Positions 25,794 to 34,566 of a stretch of DNA of 46,731 nt are shown piece by piece. The notes beneath the pieces are model-generated. The model was not told the DNA's origin. It worked only from the letters and a program-made list of their open reading frames with translations, and did not search any database. Source of the DNA: Verrucomicrobiaceae bacterium (GTDB lineage: Bacteria > Verrucomicrobiota > Verrucomicrobiia > Verrucomicrobiales > V1-33); assembly GCA_027483175.1 (NCBI GenBank), contig JAIXVE010000001.1:1-46731 (forward strand), given 5' to 3'. The position numbers and the translations under genes were made by a program. Numbering within the stretch: position 1 is the first letter of the stretch; each line of letters starts with the position of its first letter.

Positions 25794-26760
25794 CGCTACC
25801 CTCCTTCCCACCACGGCCACACCCGCACAAATAAACCGCCAGCAGCAGCCAGTTCATCGCCCCCACCGCATACTTCACCGACGTAGGCCCCGGCGACGCC
25901 GACCAGAATCCCTCAATGAACGCCGCAAAAAACACCAGCAGACACCCGCCGTAAATCAGCGGCAACGCCTGCCGCCCCGCCTCCGCCAGCGCATCACCCC
26001 GACTCATCCTCCCAGGCTTCAGCACCGCCTGCCCTAACCGCAACCCCGCCGTCCCGCAGATCACGATCCCCACCAGCTCGAACGCCGCATGCCCTGACAC
26101 AAACCGATAGAACTTCTCCGTGTCTCCCGCATAGTGCACATACCCCTGCATCGCCCCGATCACCACGCCCTGATACGCCAGCGCAAACAGCGCCCCCACC
26201 ATCGCCAGCACCCCCGCCCCCGCCATCCGCAACCCGATCGACACGTTGTTCTCTATGTAATGCCCGAACATCCCGAAGTCCGACCCGAACTCCCCGCGCA
26301 GAAACTCCTTCTCGTCCCCAGGCCCGTACATCCCGTCCAGCATCCGCATCTCCCCAGGCCCTAACACCGCAAATATCCACCGCGGATCATACTTCGCCGC
26401 AGCCACCATCCCCGCCATCGGCCCGAAAAACAACAGCATCGCCAGCGCAAACAACCGCCACTCCCGCCGCACCGCCACCGGAAAATCCCGCAGCAGCAGA
26501 GTTGCCACCCGCCACGCCGCCGCTCCCTCCTCCCGCGCCAGCAGATTCCGGCACCGGATCACTAACGCATTCAGCTCCCCGCAAAGCTTCTCCCCGTAAA
26601 TCCGATGCTGCGCCAGCGCCGAATCCGCACACAACTGCCGGTACAGCATCGGCAACCGCACCGCCTCCGCCGTCTTCCCGCCCTTCTCCAGCGCCGACGC
26701 CAAAGCCTCGGTCTCCGCCCACCGCTCACGGTTCTGCTCTGTAAATGCCTGCTGTGTCAT
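25783..26760 (-). CDS. Stage II sporulation protein M-like membrane protein (DUF95)
   Basis: A 325-residue protein with a cytoplasmic N-terminal helical domain (about 1-105) and five or so membrane segments: FALAMLLFFGPMAGMVAA, GAGVLAMVGALFALAYQGVV and later ones. The signature with conserved NNVSIGLRMA and GALFALAYQGVVIGA fits SpoIIM/DUF95 proteins, which occur here in a non-sporulating setting beside RDD and MoxR genes. The role is thought to be membrane remodelling or assembly, not tested in this group. ATG at 26760 is used, 14 bases after the RDD stop codon; a GTG at 26793 is possible. Its final codons contain the ribosome site for the next gene. Confidence 0.9.
   Translation of the reverse strand: MTQQAFTEQNRERWAETEALASALEKGGKTAEAVRLPMLYRQLCADSALAQHRIYGEKLCGELNALVIRCRNLLAREEGAAAWRVATLLLRDFPVAVRREWRLFALAMLLFFGPMAGMVAAAKYDPRWIFAVLGPGEMRMLDGMYGPGDEKEFLRGEFGSDFGMFGHYIENNVSIGLRMAGAGVLAMVGALFALAYQGVVIGAMQGYVHYAGDTEKFYRFVSGHAAFELVGIVICGTAGLRLGQAVLKPGRMSRGDALAEAGRQALPLIYGGCLLVFFAAFIEGFWSASPGPTSVKYAVGAMNWLLLAVYLCGCGRGGKEGSGAA
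25799..25806 (-). promoter_or_regulatory. Strong ribosome site embedded in the preceding gene
   Basis: On the minus strand AAGGAGGG lies five bases before the GTG at 25793, inside the last codons (Lys-Glu-Gly) of the SpoIIM-like gene. It decides the start of the DUF4129/DUF4350 gene in favour of 25793 over the GTG at 25820, and suggests translational coupling. Confidence 0.75.
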
Positions 26761-26774
26761 CGTCGGCTCAAATG

Positions 26775-27530
26775 TCAGGAATCCCTCAGCCACCTCCCCA
26801 TCGCACGCAACCGCGCCACTCCATCCTCACCACCCGTCCCCGTCAGCCCGGACGCATGATCCGCCACCTCCCGCCGCCGCGGCCCCGACCACATCCCGCT
26901 CCGCTCCAGAAACCGCACCACCGCCCCCCGTTCCTCACGGCTCAGCGTCACCGGCGGCGGCTCCGGCTCCACCGGCAGCGGCGGCGGCATCCCCGCCACC
27001 GGCTCCACCACCACATCCTTGCGCGTCTCATACACCACTAGCGTGTGCGCCACCAGATCCCCCAACCGCTGAAACCGCCTCGTGAACAGGCAGCTCAACA
27101 GTCCGCCCAGGTAACACCACGGCAGAAAATCCGCCACCCGCACCACATTCCTCAGCATCACCGCCCCCAAGCCCGCCGGCCCACCCCCATCAGCCACCAC
27201 CCGCAACCCCATCCGCCGCTTCCCAGGCGTCGCACCCCGCACCCCCGCCTCGTAAAACACATGATACCCCCAGTACACCCCAAACCCCACGATACTCATC
27301 GTCCCCGCCGCAAATCCCTCGCCCGTCACCGCCGCCAGCAGATTCCCCGCCACCGACAGCAGAATCACCGCCACAATGAAAATCCCCAGATCGATCGAAA
27401 ACGCACACGCCCTAACCATCACCCCGGCCGGCCGCAGCTCAATGTCCACGCCCTCCGCCAGCTCAATCCGCTGCAGGGTGTCCAGCGGCTTGCCCATCGC
27501 CCCGGCCGTCTGTGCCACGCTCATCGTCAT
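26775..27530 (-). CDS. RDD family membrane protein
   Basis: A 251-residue protein with the RDD domain in its first two thirds: an Arg/Asp pair near the first helix (VRACAFSIDLGIFIVAVIL), the central TPGKRRMGLRVV, and the GDLVAHTLVV stretch near the end. Three to four membrane segments. A Pro-rich linker leads to a cytoplasmic helical tail after residue 190. RDD proteins may move small molecules or ions, and in this operon they accompany SpoIIM and DUF4129 proteins. ATG at 27530 overlaps the upstream stop codon by one base (TGATG), so translation is coupled; ATG at 27524 is an alternative. Confidence 0.92.
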   Translation of the reverse strand: MTMSVAQTAGAMGKPLDTLQRIELAEGVDIELRPAGVMVRACAFSIDLGIFIVAVILLSVAGNLLAAVTGEGFAAGTMSIVGFGVYWGYHVFYEAGVRGATPGKRRMGLRVVADGGGPAGLGAVMLRNVVRVADFLPWCYLGGLLSCLFTRRFQRLGDLVAHTLVVYETRKDVVVEPVAGMPPPLPVEPEPPPVTLSREERGAVVRFLERSGMWSGPRRREVADHASGLTGTGGEDGVARLRAMGRWLRDS

Positions 27531-28933
27531 CAGCGCGTCGGGTTCGCCTTCTTCGGCAGATCGTTAGGCCTCAATTTGTATCGGAATGCCGCCGCATTCC
27601 CCCCCGGCCAGATGATCCGATACGCCGTCGATCTCACCCCCGCCCTCTTCTCAAACAACTCCGCCACCCCGCCCGCATAATCAATCCCCGGCCGCATCTC
27701 CCGAGACCACCCCCCAGTCTTCCCCTCTCCCTTCAACCACCCCATCTCCGCCTCCCCAGCCATGCTCTCCCACCGCGCACTCGACCCAAACAACCACTGC
27801 ACCCCACTGCTCGCCGTCGCCGCAAAATACGCCTGACCTTCCTCGTTCTTCACCTGAAATCCTAGCACGTCCCCCGGCGCAGCCGTCACCGCAAACTTGA
27901 TGATCGCCCCAGGCGTCCGCTTCCCTCCCACCAGATACGTCCCACTCAATTCCTCACCATTCAAATACACCGTCACCCCGTCATCCGCCAGCACATGCAT
28001 CTCAAAGGCCCGCGCCCCCGACCGATCCCCCGACCCCGCCGCCACCGCTTCCCCGCCACCACCCGACGCCGCCGCACCCCGCCGCTCCATGTAAATCCCA
28101 CGCATCTTCTGCAACGCCGCCGGCAATGCCGCCACGTCCACATTCAGCAAATCATCCGTCTTCACCCGCTTCACTTCCTCCAACCACGGCCCCTTGTCCC
28201 CCGCCTTCGCCGCCTCCCGCTCCAGCGCCGCCACATACTGCCGGTCCAATGCCGTCAACTCCACCTCCGCCGCCTCTTTCTCCCCATCCTCCTCCGCCAC
28301 CTCCACCTTCGGCTTCCCCTCCACAGGCTTCTCCTTCGAAGGCACCTCCACCTCCGGCTTCTCAACCTCCGGCTTCACCTCCTCCGCATCGTCCATCTCG
28401 AAAATCCCCGCATCTTCCTTCCGAAACGGCACATCCTCCACCGCCGCTACCTCCGCCGGTCTCGCCTCCACCTTCGCCTCCGGCTTGACCTCCACCTTCT
28501 CCACCTCACCAGCCTCGCCCGAAACCACCGGCCGCTCCGCTCCCGGCTGCACATAAACCATCGCCGCAGGATCATTCACCGGCACCGCCACCGCAGGCAC
28601 CGACGCCACCGCCTCCTCCACCCGCTCCGGCCCACCTCCCGCCGCCACCACGGCCTCCCCACCGCCACTCCCACCACGCGTCCCCGCCCACACGCCCACC
28701 CCAGCCGCCAACGCCACCACCACCCCAGCAGCCATCCACGGAAACGGTGCCTTCACCCGCTCCTCAACCTCCCCGTCCGCCGCCACCCCCACCCGCTTCG
28801 GCCTCGGAAATCCCTCACCACGCGCCACAATCCCCTCCGCTTCCTCCCCAGTCCGACCCCACGCATTCGGCAATTGCTCTAACGATCCGCTTCCTTTCGG
28901 CGGCAGGCTGGAGGTCGGTGGCTCAGATGACAT
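27530..28933 (-). CDS. Membrane-anchored protein with acidic Pro/Lys/Val repeats and a C-terminal beta domain
   Basis: A 467-residue protein that heads the operon. The first 65 residues are cytoplasmic and basic or polar, then one membrane helix (PWMAAGVVVALAAGVGVWA). A Val/Lys/Glu/Pro-rich stalk spans about residues 115-245 with repeats such as EVEKPEVEVPSKEKPVEGKP. The C-terminal part (about 320-430) looks like a beta-sandwich: FEMHVLADDGVTVYLNG ... DVLGFQVKNEEG. No family name is apparent. Its place at the head of the RDD-SpoIIM-MoxR cluster suggests an envelope-facing partner of that complex. ATG at 28933 is preferred; the open frame extends further. G-ending codons dominate, as in other minus-strand core genes. 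Confidence 0.72.
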   Translation of the reverse strand: MSSEPPTSSLPPKGSGSLEQLPNAWGRTGEEAEGIVARGEGFPRPKRVGVAADGEVEERVKAPFPWMAAGVVVALAAGVGVWAGTRGGSGGGEAVVAAGGGPERVEEAVASVPAVAVPVNDPAAMVYVQPGAERPVVSGEAGEVEKVEVKPEAKVEARPAEVAAVEDVPFRKEDAGIFEMDDAEEVKPEVEKPEVEVPSKEKPVEGKPKVEVAEEDGEKEAAEVELTALDRQYVAALEREAAKAGDKGPWLEEVKRVKTDDLLNVDVAALPAALQKMRGIYMERRGAAASGGGGEAVAAGSGDRSGARAFEMHVLADDGVTVYLNGEELSGTYLVGGKRTPGAIIKFAVTAAPGDVLGFQVKNEEGQAYFAATASSGVQWLFGSSARWESMAGEAEMGWLKGEGKTGGWSREMRPGIDYAGGVAELFEKRAGVRSTAYRIIWPGGNAAAFRYKLRPNDLPKKANPTR

Positions 28934-29062
28934 AACTTCGTCTCTCGTCTGCCAGCATTCGCCATTCCGAGCCGCCACGCAAGTTGCATCCGCTTCATTC
29001 CCCACACCAATTCTCCCCCGTCACCCCCGTCCCCCGCACCCATCCCCCCAAACCATCTCCCC

Positions 29063-29704
29063 TCAGAACTTCAGCAGCAACGCCGCCGAAAGCCCCTGCA
29101 TGTTCCCCGTGCTCGACCGCAAATCAAACATGTCCGCATCGCCCAGCCCGTGAAACTCATACCCAGCCCTCAACCCGAAATTACTGCTGAAATCAAACTG
29201 CACCCCAGCCCCCACCGTCCACGCAAATACCCACGCATCACTCTCAAACCGACGGTTGAACGAAAAATCCCGCCCCCCAATCCGCGCCCGCGCCGACGAT
29301 TCTCCCGACACCCTCACATTCGCCGTCCCCGCCCCGCCCTCCACATACAACTTAATCAGATCCGCCCCCAGCGGAAACAACACCCGCCCAGCAATCACCC
29401 CCTCAAACAAATCCAAATCCGCCGTCGCCCCAGCACTCGCAAACCCAGCACTCGCACTCCGATCCAGCGACAACGCATTCACATACCCAAACTTCCCACC
29501 CAGAAACAAATCAATCGGCGCCGCATCAAACAACCACCCAGCCTCACCCACCACCCCCATCTTCACCTCCTCATCAAACTCCGTCCCCTTATACGCCCCA
29601 GCCCCCAACCCAATCTGCAACCCAGCCTCCACCTCCCCCATCCCACACACGCCCACCACCACCGTCATCCCAAGCACTCGAAGATTCATAATGTTCATAA
29701 GCAT
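29063..29704 (-). CDS. Outer-membrane beta-barrel protein
   Basis: A 213-residue protein with a signal peptide (MNLRVLGMTVVVGVCGMGEVEA) and alternating short strands, for example GLQIGLGAGAYKG, LFLGGKFGYVNALSL and FGLRAGYEFHGLG. It ends with ALLLKF, the aromatic C-terminus that marks barrel proteins for insertion in the outer membrane. Size fits an eight-stranded OmpA/OmpW-like barrel. No plug or periplasmic domain. Function unknown. Several start codons lie close together (29704, 29698, 29689); the signal peptide could begin at any. A candidate promoter precedes it. Confidence 0.78.
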   Translation of the reverse strand: MLMNIMNLRVLGMTVVVGVCGMGEVEAGLQIGLGAGAYKGTEFDEEVKMGVVGEAGWLFDAAPIDLFLGGKFGYVNALSLDRSASAGFASAGATADLDLFEGVIAGRVLFPLGADLIKLYVEGGAGTANVRVSGESSARARIGGRDFSFNRRFESDAWVFAWTVGAGVQFDFSSNFGLRAGYEFHGLGDADMFDLRSSTGNMQGLSAALLLKF

Positions 29705-29717
29705 TTAGGTTTTGTGA

Positions 29718-29746
29718 AATTTCCCACAAACCCAAGCAATTGTCAA
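29718..29746 (-). promoter_or_regulatory. Candidate sigma-70-type promoter of the barrel gene
   Basis: On the minus strand a perfect TTGACA (29741-29746) is followed after about 17 bases by GAAATT, a three-of-six match to TATAAT, about 14 bases before the start codon of the 213-residue gene. The AT-rich stretch stands out in an otherwise very GC-rich region. Pattern match only. Confidence 0.35.
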
Positions 29747-29782
29747 AAAGTTTCGATTCCCACCCCCCTCCCAACGCGCCCC

Positions 29783-30126
29783 CGTCCCGTAGGGACGACC
29801 GGTCAATAGCCCGGAGTGGCGCAAAGCGATACTCCGGGTTCACCATCAACATATGCCCCAACCCCGTACGGGGTTGCCCCCCTCCGAACAAGCAGCCGCA
29901 GGCTCTGGACTGCCGGGGGGGATCACAGCTCTCCCTGCGCACGGAGTGCGCCTACCCGCCCCACCCAACACGCCCCGGGCCCGCCGACCTCCCGGTCGGA
30001 CCTCTCCCAACACGCCCCATCTCAAATCTCAAATCTCAAATTTCAAATCTCAAATCCCCCCGCGCGCCGCAGGCTCTGGACTGCTGGGAGAATCACAGCT
30101 CTCCCTGCGTGCGGAGCACGCCTACC
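29783..30126. repeat. Composite repeat cluster
   Basis: The gap from 29705 to 30359 has no convincing gene. It contains CGTCCC-GTA-GGGACG (29783-29797), a CCCGGAGT/ACTCCGGG hairpin (29810-29838), the 18-nt perfect palindrome CAACCCCGTACGGGGTTG (29859-29876), a roughly 62-bp element at 29895-29956 repeated at 30066-30126, and between these two copies about five heptamers of the ATCTCAA type (30019-30056). The palindromes and the longer hairpin between them repeat the layout of the array at the right edge of the window. The remaining DNA up to 30359 shows nothing specific. Confidence 0.7.
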
Positions 30127-30359
30127 AACCCGCCCCCTCCAAACAAGCCACCTCCCTGCTCATCAGCCACGCCCAATCCGTGAGGCGCCCATGCCAATCC
30201 AGTTGGTCCGGATATGGCAGGTTGCGGTCAATCATATCCCCTGAATTTCAGGCAGTTGCAAGGCTTCCCGACCCGTCGGCACACCCCGATTGCAAATGGA
30301 TATTCCAAAAGATATAGTGAAACATTACGCTGTTCGCCCAAGACACAGAGTCCAACGCC

Positions 30360-30758
30360 ATGAAACGAATCGGTCTTTGGCCTCAAGCGCCAGCAGTTCC
30401 AGAGGCGCTCCGGCTCCTCAAATCTATAGTGCCCTCTGGAACGCCCGACGATTTTGCAGAGTTCTTCAGACAGTGGGATGGGGCGGAAGCTGCCTTTGAA
30501 AGCGCCGACGTTGAAATGTTGCGGGTGGACTCCATCGGACATATAGCCCAGACGAAAACAGCATTGTCGGAAGTGTTTCCGACGCTCTTTGTTTTTGGCA
30601 CCGACGGAGGCGGACGCTTGATAGCCTATGACATGGAGGCTCCTGAGCCGTGGCCAATCGTTCTTCATTGGCCGGGTGTCACGGACCACGAACACCCCAC
30701 AGTGCTCGCCGCGTCGATGAGTGAATTAATCCAGAAGTATTTCAAAACCCAGCCATGA
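30360..30758 (+). CDS. Small SMI1/KNR4 (SUKH) family protein
   Basis: A 132-residue soluble protein, close to a minimal SUKH domain: LLKSIVPSGTPDDFAEFFRQWDG at the N-terminal helix, then a loop, VFGTDGGGRLIAYDME and the final strand PWPIVLHWPGV. This is the third SUKH gene in the window, here alone on the plus strand. Likely an immunity protein for an unseen toxin, or a loosely coupled regulatory member. Mixed codon use argues for recent arrival. A minus-strand frame over the same bases is a shadow. Confidence 0.72.
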   Translation: MKRIGLWPQAPAVPEALRLLKSIVPSGTPDDFAEFFRQWDGAEAAFESADVEMLRVDSIGHIAQTKTALSEVFPTLFVFGTDGGGRLIAYDMEAPEPWPIVLHWPGVTDHEHPTVLAASMSELIQKYFKTQP

Positions 30759-30876
30759 GTCCGATCACCGTAAGACCAAGGGCGAACAAAACGAATGCCG
30801 GCAACGGCTCGAAGGCTATCGATCATATCAGCAATGTCTTCCGCTCACCGTCACCTGATCCGAACCATTCCCCCCC

Positions 30877-31092
30877 ATGAAAACCTATCCCCGCTACTTC
30901 CTGCTTTGCCTGATGATGTTCATTGTCGCCAGCTCGGTCGGCCTGAACTTCGTTCTCTCCCGCTGGGATCCAGCCACAGCCTCATGGGCAACGGCCAAGC
31001 CGATCATTGGTGCGCTGATTATCTTCGCCGCACTCATCCTGAATTTCATTGGCTACTCAAGACTGATTGGGAAGGGCATTACCGGGAACTAA
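30877..31092 (+). CDS. Small two-helix membrane protein
   Basis: A 71-residue protein with two membrane helices, YFLLCLMMFIVASSVGLNFV and PIIGALIIFAALILNFIGY, and short polar ends. No family recognised. It lies between the SMI1/KNR4 gene (118 bases upstream) and a 176-residue gene (29 bases downstream), all on the plus strand, so the three may form one accessory unit. Mixed codon use. Confidence 0.55.
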   Translation: MKTYPRYFLLCLMMFIVASSVGLNFVLSRWDPATASWATAKPIIGALIIFAALILNFIGYSRLIGKGITGN

Positions 31093-31121
31093 GCCCACTC
31101 CACTCCTGAGCAGCATCGCCA

Positions 31122-31652
31122 ATGTTTGTTTCCATAATCATCTTTTCTGCGTTCCTCTCCTGGATCATTCATTGCGCGGTTCTGTGCTTCAGGGCGAAGA
31201 CTCGAGGAAGAGGGATTCTTTGCCTGGGAATCACTTTGGGAGTGATCGCGTTGCTTCGTTGGTTGGCTGCCCCCGGGAAGATGACGGCTGAGCCACCCTC
31301 AATGGATGAAATTGTGGGAACTTGGGAGTGCCATCATGTTTCACCTGAGTTTCTCAGGACCGCAGGGTTGAACTCCCGGGACTTCAGCTCAAAACTGATC
31401 TTCAAAAGCGATTCCACCGTGACGGTGGAACGCATGCCGGACGAGACCGATACCGTATCCTTTTCCCGCTCGTGGGAATTGGTGCCGCCGGAAAGGACTC
31501 CAGCAGGTGCATGGACGATCACCATTGAAGCAGGGCCACGCATTGGGCCCTATCGCTTAGTTTGTAACAAGAAACTCGGAAAGCTGACACTGGAAAAGAG
31601 CATCGACGTCCTCATGGACTACAGCGCACACTACCAACGCATTTCCAAATGA
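31122..31652 (+). CDS. Membrane-anchored protein of unknown function, possible lipocalin-like domain
   Basis: A 176-residue protein with two hydrophobic segments in the first 50 residues (FVSIIIFSAFLSWIIHCAVL and GILCLGITLGVIALLRWL), then a globular domain of about 110 residues made mostly of strands: IVGTWECHHVSPEF, KLIFKSDSTVTVERM and the later AWTITIEAG. The IVGTWE opening and strand run resemble lipocalin-type small barrels seen in many short bacterial proteins, but the match is not strong. It follows the two-helix protein by 29 bases. Function unknown. Confidence 0.6.
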   Translation: MFVSIIIFSAFLSWIIHCAVLCFRAKTRGRGILCLGITLGVIALLRWLAAPGKMTAEPPSMDEIVGTWECHHVSPEFLRTAGLNSRDFSSKLIFKSDSTVTVERMPDETDTVSFSRSWELVPPERTPAGAWTITIEAGPRIGPYRLVCNKKLGKLTLEKSIDVLMDYSAHYQRISK

Positions 31653-32019
31653 AGAGCCAGCACACCCACATGTAGCGCACACCCTGCCTGCTGTCCACTC
31701 CCCACTAGGCCGTGGTTGAAGAACACCCGCCACTACCGGATTCCAACCGTGACAAGGCCGTCCCGCCCTCGTATCCCCACACGCCCACCCCTTCCGGCCC
31801 AACGGGCCACAAGAACCAAGCCCAGGGACGAAGCAAAGCGAAGGCCCTGGGATGCCGCGATTTTAAATCCATGCGCCCCAATGGGGCGCGAGAACGCCAA
31901 GCAAAGCGCAGGTCTACCATGGGTCTCCACCGCACGTGGCCCAACCCCAACCGGCGTTGCGTCCCTGGCCACATCAACCCCGCCCTTGTCCCTTACGCTC
32001 CAGCTTTTTCAAACAGAGC
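31653..32019. repeat. Intergenic palindrome cluster
   Basis: A 367-base gap with no gene. It holds GGCCC-AAC-GGGCC (31796-31808), a longer hairpin with arms CCCAGGG and CCCTGGG (31821-31851), GCGCCCC-AAT-GGGGCGC (31873-31889), and around 31950 a weak CAAC-CGGC-GTTG. The order, a short AAC-type palindrome followed by a CCCAGGG hairpin, matches the unit repeated three times at the right edge. Nothing else is evident. Confidence 0.65.
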
Positions 32020-34515
32020 CTAGTGCTCAATTCTCGCCGTGGCCTCCGTGTCCCGGTCACTCGTCACCCTCAACCACCGAGCCTGAACCTCCACCGGCAG
32101 CGCTTCCCGCCACTCCTGCCCCGCCGCCACCCCGACCGTCTTCCACGTCACCCACTTGCCGTCCCCCGTCAGGTCCAGCTCCACCCTGAAGTTCACAGGT
32201 TCCCCCGCCCGGTGCTTCAACCGCAACTCCCTCCGCTCAAATCCCCAGATCAGACACGGATCACTCGCCACACCAGCCTTCACCGCACTGTCCTGCCACG
32301 GCCCCCCGCGCCCGCTCGGCCGCGGCAGTTTCCACAGGTCATCCACCGCTCCCAACCACACCGCCGCCTTCCCGTCCTCGCTCCGGATAATGTGCTCTCC
32401 CGCCGCCGCATCACGCTCAATCCCCGTCATCACCAGCAACCCACGCCACGAACAGTAATCGTGAATCCGCCGGTTGTGCGTGCACACCGGCCGCACCTTC
32501 GCAAACCCTCCCGCATTCTCGGCCGGCAATTCGTAGAACGTCCCCCCGGCATTAAACAAGTCCCGCTCCGTGCAAACCTCACGGCACACCCGCACCGGCC
32601 CCGCCGCCCCATCCTTCTCAAACCCAGGATCCCCCACCGGCAGCCGCCAGCGTTTCCCCGCATCATCCGTGTAAATGATCGACGCCGCATCCGCACTCAG
32701 CACACCCGCAGGAATCGCACAGTTCGTCTTGTGATAGGCCAGCCCCGCAGAATCCTCCACACGCTGCAGCTTCAACCCGGCATCAAGTTCATAAAGCGCA
32801 CTCCCGTCGGCAGGCATGTAATGCAGCGTCCCTTTGTTCTCCCCACGCGCCCGCACCGTCGCCGCCAGCGCCCCCTCCACCGCCCCAGTCGCCAGTCCGT
32901 TGAACAACGTACTCTCCCCAGGCTCCGGATAGTGAGAAAACCCTGTGGCAAACAGCGCCGTAGCCCGGGACAACGCCCCGTCGCTCCGCAGACGCACCCA
33001 CGGCATCGCGTGTTGGCCCGCACCCCAATCACTCACGTCCGCACGCTTCTTCCAGACTCCTCCCACCTTCTCCCATCCGGCTGCCGTGATATCGAGCCAC
33101 TTCCCTTCGTTCGGCTTCAGCGCAACATCGAACCACTTTGTCCACTGCCCCTTCCCGTCCTCATCCAATTCAAGCGTCACCGTGACCGCATCTTTGCTCG
33201 CATGCGAGAGATAGACGCCGCTGCGCGTGAACGATCCATATAGAAACGGATCACTAACTTCCCCCGCCTTCACATCCTCATTCAGCCACACCGCCCCCTG
33301 GCTCAGCGTCGGCCCCAGCTCCCGCAGCGTCTCGCGCTTCACAAACCACAGGTTCGACTGGCTCTGCGGCGGCGCAATCTTCCCCTTCGCCGCCCGCTTG
33401 TTCAGAAACTCGCTCTTCGCCGCATCATCACACCCGAACACCACCTGCCCCTGCCATTCGCAGAAGTCACCGACAACTTTGATATAACTGCTCACCGGCC
33501 GGATGCCCACCGTGTTCCCCGCAGAAAACGTCCTCGGAAACTCCCAGAACATCCCGTGCATCGTCATCAGCAATGGCCCCTCCCCCACCTCCCGAATCCG
33601 CGGCCATTCCGTGTTCCACCCGTGCGCCCCGTCATAACTGTTGCTCGCCTTCGGCAGCCGGAAACTCATCCACTTGCCGCCATCCAGCAGCATCAGAATC
33701 AGCGATTTGTGATCCCACCCCACACTCCACACCGGATCGTTAGGCTTGCCGCCGCCAATCCCCCCGGGCCCCGTCACCTCCGTAAACTGATTGCGCCGCA
33801 CCACCGTCCACTCCCCCGCCTTCCCGTCCCACTCCGCCAGCACGCCGCTCGCCGTCTTCGGATCACTCTGCGCCTGCGGCCCGTGCTCGCCATTGTTCGC
33901 ATAAATATAACGCCCCTGCGCAGAATAGAACCCTTTCCCGTGATACCCCGGCAGATCCGCCGCCCGACCCTCCAATACCTCCCCAACACCCTTCTTCGCC
34001 GCCCCTCCCTTCTTCAACTGCTCGTCCACCCACAGATTCTTCACCGCCAGTGTCCTCACATCCACCTCATTGATCCCCTCCTCCATCGTCGCATAAACAA
34101 TCTTCCCCGCAGGATCATCCAGATGCCGCGCCAATCCCGTATGCCGCCCGAACATGCTCCCGTACGGAATCGTCCGCACCCGCCGCTCTGCATCAATCAC
34201 ATACGGCCCGATGAACAACTGCTGGCTCTCCCCGTGAATCATCCGGTTCGCCGGCGTCCCCCCAATGCTCTCCGGCCGGATCACCTGCTCCAGACCCGGC
34301 GTGATCTCATACAGCTTGTCCGACGACCCCTTCGGCAAATGCGGTCCATACGTGATCACCCACAACCGCCCCGCCCACGGCACCACCGCCCCAGTCCCGC
34401 ACTCCCCCTCATTGTTGAACATCGCCAGATGCGGGTAAATCCCCGAAACCTGCCGCGGCGCACCCATCACCACATGGGCCGAAACAAGAGAAATAAAGAC
34501 AGCAGCGCGAATCAT
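32020..34515 (-). CDS. Large secreted protein of unknown function with an internal duplication
   Basis: An 831-residue exported protein. The signal peptide is IRAAVFISLVSAHVVMGA (first 19 residues). The body reads like repeated beta-sheet blades, perhaps a beta-propeller: AGRLWVITYGPHLPKG near the N-terminus, then WQGQVVFGCDDA and later WRGLLVMTGIERD. An internal duplication is visible: a block near residue 420 (SDPFLYGSFTRSGVYLSH, then VTLELDEDGKGQWTKW) matches one near residue 750 (SDPCLIWGFERRELRLKH, then FRVELDLTGDGKWVTW). I do not recognise the family or an active site. Codons are G-ending as for other minus-strand resident genes, so it appears long established. No obvious operon partner. 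Confidence 0.75.
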   Translation of the reverse strand: MIRAAVFISLVSAHVVMGAPRQVSGIYPHLAMFNNEGECGTGAVVPWAGRLWVITYGPHLPKGSSDKLYEITPGLEQVIRPESIGGTPANRMIHGESQQLFIGPYVIDAERRVRTIPYGSMFGRHTGLARHLDDPAGKIVYATMEEGINEVDVRTLAVKNLWVDEQLKKGGAAKKGVGEVLEGRAADLPGYHGKGFYSAQGRYIYANNGEHGPQAQSDPKTASGVLAEWDGKAGEWTVVRRNQFTEVTGPGGIGGGKPNDPVWSVGWDHKSLILMLLDGGKWMSFRLPKASNSYDGAHGWNTEWPRIREVGEGPLLMTMHGMFWEFPRTFSAGNTVGIRPVSSYIKVVGDFCEWQGQVVFGCDDAAKSEFLNKRAAKGKIAPPQSQSNLWFVKRETLRELGPTLSQGAVWLNEDVKAGEVSDPFLYGSFTRSGVYLSHASKDAVTVTLELDEDGKGQWTKWFDVALKPNEGKWLDITAAGWEKVGGVWKKRADVSDWGAGQHAMPWVRLRSDGALSRATALFATGFSHYPEPGESTLFNGLATGAVEGALAATVRARGENKGTLHYMPADGSALYELDAGLKLQRVEDSAGLAYHKTNCAIPAGVLSADAASIIYTDDAGKRWRLPVGDPGFEKDGAAGPVRVCREVCTERDLFNAGGTFYELPAENAGGFAKVRPVCTHNRRIHDYCSWRGLLVMTGIERDAAAGEHIIRSEDGKAAVWLGAVDDLWKLPRPSGRGGPWQDSAVKAGVASDPCLIWGFERRELRLKHRAGEPVNFRVELDLTGDGKWVTWKTVGVAAGQEWREALPVEVQARWLRVTSDRDTEATARIEH

Positions 34516-34566
34516 GGCTCAGGAAATGGCATTGAAAATGGCAGGCGAAATGGGAAATGTAAAACC

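Noticed and set aside
25783-26760. Evidence of sporulation
   Set aside because: SpoIIM-like proteins are common in MoxR/RDD operons of non-sporulating bacteria, and no other sporulation gene is present.
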